Shown piece by piece: positions 12,395-14,498 of a DNA stretch of 14,498 bases (positions are counted from its first letter, which is position 1; each line of letters opens with the position of its first letter). Below the pieces are notes generated by a model. It was not told the origin of the DNA. It saw only the letters and a list, made by a program, of their open reading frames with translations, and did no database searches. Origin of the DNA: Coriobacteriales bacterium (lineage in GTDB: Bacteria > Actinomycetota > Coriobacteriia > Coriobacteriales > UBA8131). Both the position numbers and the translations under genes were made by a program. The stretch covers positions 1 through 14,498 of the forward strand of contig JAISUQ010000050.1 in assembly GCA_031272005.1 (NCBI GenBank). Direction: 5' to 3'.

Positions 12395-14498
12395 ATGGTC
12401 AAACGCATCGAAGAAGAGGTCGACCTGGATTATTCGAAGAACGTCCGCCCGGACTTCTTCAACGAATTCCCGGTCAAATTGACAGGCGGCGATCTGCCCT
12501 GGCAGTGGGAGGAGGACGGCATGGTCGTCACCCGCTCGGCTGCCTGGAGCGCGCCCGGCTGCCACGACGGCTGTGGCGTGCTGGTCTACACCGACAAGCA
12601 GACCGGCAAGTTCGTCAAAGTCGAGGGTGACGAGGAGAACCCCTACTACCAGGGGCGCCTGTGCATGCGCTGCATCGACATGGCTGAGGTCATCTATCAT
12701 CCCGACCGCCTGCTCTATCCGATGAAGCGCGCCGTGGGCGACAGAGGCCAGTTCGACAAATGGGAACGCATCAGCTGGGATGAAGCCTACGACATGGTCT
12801 TTGAGAAGTTCAACCAGATCAAGGAGGAATCGGGTGGTAAGTCCATCCTCTTCTGCGCCGGCACCGGCCGCGTCACCCCGCCGATTGCCGCCCGCCTGGG
12901 CTATGCCTTCGGCTCAATCCAATACTCCTATTTCCTCAGCGGTAACGCCTGTTATGTGCCGCGGGTGGCCGCCTGCAACACCATCATGGGTTCGTACTGT
13001 TGCCCGGATCACTCCCAGTACTTCATCGACCGCTACGATAACCCGGCCTGGAAGCCCTCCAAGAACATCTTCGTCTGGGGCAATAATCCGCTGATTGCCA
13101 ATGCCGACGGCAACATCGGCCACTGGATTGTGGACTGCATGAAGCGCGGCAGCGAATTGGTGGTCATCGACCCCCGCCTGACCTGGCTGGCCTCCAAGGC
13201 TGCCCTGTGGTTGCAGATCCGCCCCGGCACCGATGCCGCGCTGGCTCTGGCCATGGGCAAGTACATCATCGAGAACGACCTCTATGACCATGAATTCGTG
13301 GAGAACTGGTGCTATGGCTTTGACGAGTATTACGAAGCCTGCAAGCCCTACGACCTGGCCAAGGTGGCTGAGATCACCTGGCTGGCCGAGGAGGACATCA
13401 TCGAGGCGGCCAAACGCATGGCCGAAAAGCCCACCAGCGTTCAGTGGGGTCTGGCCATCGACATGAACCTGCAGTGCATTACCGCCAGCCAGGGCATCGT
13501 CAACCTCTGGTCGATCACCGGCCAGATCGACATCCCTGGTGGGATGTTGATGGTCCACCCGCCCTTCAACAACGAGATCTGGCTGCCGCCCGATCCCAAG
13601 GAGTGCTTCACGCCGCAGCAGGAGGAGGAGCGCATCGGTTCGACCTACAAGATGATCACCAACTCGGGTATGGTCCAGTGCCAGGCCGACAGCATGGTCG
13701 ACCAGTTGATTACCGGCCGCCCCTTCCAAATCCGGGCGACCTGGATCCAATCCACCAACCCGTTGGCCTGCACCGGCCAGGAGCCCAAGAATCGCATCGA
13801 GTATGGCCTGAAGCGCTGCGAATTCAATGTCGGCGTGGATTGTTTCATGACGCCGACGCTACAGGCAGTCTGTGACCTGGTGCTGCCGCTGTGCTTCTAC
13901 CCGGAGCGCGAAGGTATCCGCAGCGTGCATTACTACATCCAGAACACCAACAAAGCCTGCGAGCCAGCCGGTGAGAGCAAGGACGACTTCCAGATCAACT
14001 GGGAGTTGGGGCGGCGCTGGAATACCGACCTCTACCCCGGCGAGACGTTGGAGGAGTGGTTCAACTACATCCTCAAGGAGACCAAGCTGACCTACGACGA
14101 CTGCCGCAAGGAAAACTGGGTTTATCCGGAATACCATTATGAGAAGTTCCGCAATGGTGAACAACGCCCCGATGGGCAGGTTGGTTTCAACACCATCACC
14201 GGGCGCATCGAGCTGTACTCCCTGCTGTTGCAGCAATGGGGCCAGAATCCGCTGCCGGACTTCTCCGAACCACCACGCGGCCCCGTCTCCACACCGGAGC
14301 TGATGGAGGAGTACCCCTTCATCCTGACCACCGGTGGGCGACATTATGAGTCCTTCCACTCTGAGCATCGCCAGATCCCGCGCCTGCGCCGGCACCGGCC
14401 TAATCCAGAATTCGAAATCAACCCGGAGGCTGCAGCGCCCTTAGGGATCAAGACCGGCGACTGGTGCTGGATCGAAAGCGCCAAGGGCAAGGCCCGCC
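12395..14498 (+). CDS. Molybdopterin (bis-MGD) oxidoreductase catalytic subunit, 3' end outside the window
   Basis: 701 residues are visible of a DMSO-reductase-superfamily enzyme; the C-terminal cofactor-binding domain begins near 640 (FILTTGGRHYESFHSEHRQIP) and is cut by the window edge. The N-terminal [4Fe-4S] region has C56 and C60 (GCHDGCGVLVY), then C90 and C93 (RLCMRC), a departure from the common Cx2-3Cx3Cx~27C pattern. Cofactor-pocket signatures follow: YHPDRLLYPMKR (101-112), a SGNACYVPR stretch (182-190) whose C186 is a candidate metal-ligand position, VWGNNPL (227-233), VIDPR (257-261) and QSTNPLACTGQEP (452-464). There is no twin-arginine signal, so the enzyme is probably cytoplasmic. 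The start ATG has GGAAGGAGG 6 nt upstream. It belongs to the many uncharacterised Mo/W enzymes of Eggerthellaceae, related in kind to catechol dehydroxylases and acetylene hydratase-like enzymes. The substrate is unknown; partner subunits would lie beyond the window. Confidence 0.94.
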   Translation, partial: MVKRIEEEVDLDYSKNVRPDFFNEFPVKLTGGDLPWQWEEDGMVVTRSAAWSAPGCHDGCGVLVYTDKQTGKFVKVEGDEENPYYQGRLCMRCIDMAEVIYHPDRLLYPMKRAVGDRGQFDKWERISWDEAYDMVFEKFNQIKEESGGKSILFCAGTGRVTPPIAARLGYAFGSIQYSYFLSGNACYVPRVAACNTIMGSYCCPDHSQYFIDRYDNPAWKPSKNIFVWGNNPLIANADGNIGHWIVDCMKRGSELVVIDPRLTWLASKAALWLQIRPGTDAALALAMGKYIIENDLYDHEFVENWCYGFDEYYEACKPYDLAKVAEITWLAEEDIIEAAKRMAEKPTSVQWGLAIDMNLQCITASQGIVNLWSITGQIDIPGGMLMVHPPFNNEIWLPPDPKECFTPQQEEERIGSTYKMITNSGMVQCQADSMVDQLITGRPFQIRATWIQSTNPLACTGQEPKNRIEYGLKRCEFNVGVDCFMTPTLQAVCDLVLPLCFYPEREGIRSVHYYIQNTNKACEPAGESKDDFQINWELGRRWNTDLYPGETLEEWFNYILKETKLTYDDCRKENWVYPEYHYEKFRNGEQRPDGQVGFNTITGRIELYSLLLQQWGQNPLPDFSEPPRGPVSTPELMEEYPFILTTGGRHYESFHSEHRQIPRLRRHRPNPEFEINPEAAAPLGIKTGDWCWIESAKGKAR

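Noticed and set aside
12914..13750. A 278-residue minus-strand frame inside the molybdopterin oxidoreductase gene
   Set aside because: The plus strand encodes a well-conserved enzyme over the same bases; the minus frame is a compositional shadow.

Overview
The window looks like chromosomal DNA of a high-GC anaerobic actinobacterium, most probably a member of the class Coriobacteriia (Eggerthellales-like). This is inferred from gene types, not from a marker gene. The three pointers are a LuxR-type regulator with about twelve membrane helices, an Mo/W-bis-MGD oxidoreductase with the unusual GCHxxCG...RLCxRC start, and a small degenerate SF1-helicase-like protein. No rRNA, tRNA, CRISPR array, insertion sequence or phage gene was recognised.

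Layout. (1) 1-199, minus: 5' end of thpR (RNA 2',3'-cyclic phosphodiesterase). (2) 200-551: a 352-bp divergent intergenic region with a REP-like hairpin and a perfect 15-bp inverted repeat. (3) 552-4338, plus: a hybrid sensor kinase (dCache-like sensor, HisKA, HATPase, REC, Hpt), then 13 nt later a REC-HD-GYP response regulator; together a phosphorelay that probably ends in cyclic-di-GMP breakdown. (4) 4339-4472: a gap filled with degenerate short repeats and an extended -10 promoter abutting the next start codon. (5) 4473-7921, plus: a tight three-gene operon of circularly permuted ATP-grasp (with a polyglutamine tail), alpha-E protein (DUF403) and transglutaminase-like protein. This module is widespread but its product is still poorly defined. 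(6) 8023-8943, plus: an SF1-helicase-like protein without ATPase motifs. (7) 8869-10337, minus: tadA and ispE, translationally coupled; the ispE 3' end overlaps the helicase-like gene by 75 bp. (8) 10338-10598: divergent regulatory region with several dyads. (9) 10599-12176, plus: the membrane-bound LuxR regulator. (10) 12395-14498, plus: the first 701 codons of the molybdopterin oxidoreductase, running off the end.

How the parts fit. thpR, tadA and ispE are housekeeping (RNA processing, tRNA wobble inosine, MEP isoprenoid pathway). The kinase/HD-GYP pair is a sensory unit. The ATP-grasp/alpha-E/transglutaminase trio is a biosynthetic or peptide-modifying unit. The LuxR/Mo-enzyme pair resembles the regulator-plus-reductase units by which Eggerthella and Gordonibacter induce enzymes for diet- or host-derived substrates. 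Three proteins carry low-complexity stretches (E-Q/R-S repeats in the kinase, a Q12 tail on the ATP-grasp, a Gln-rich N-terminus on the LuxR protein), two of them encoded by tandem DNA repeats. Two genes, thpR and the ATP-grasp gene, appear to have leaderless promoters.
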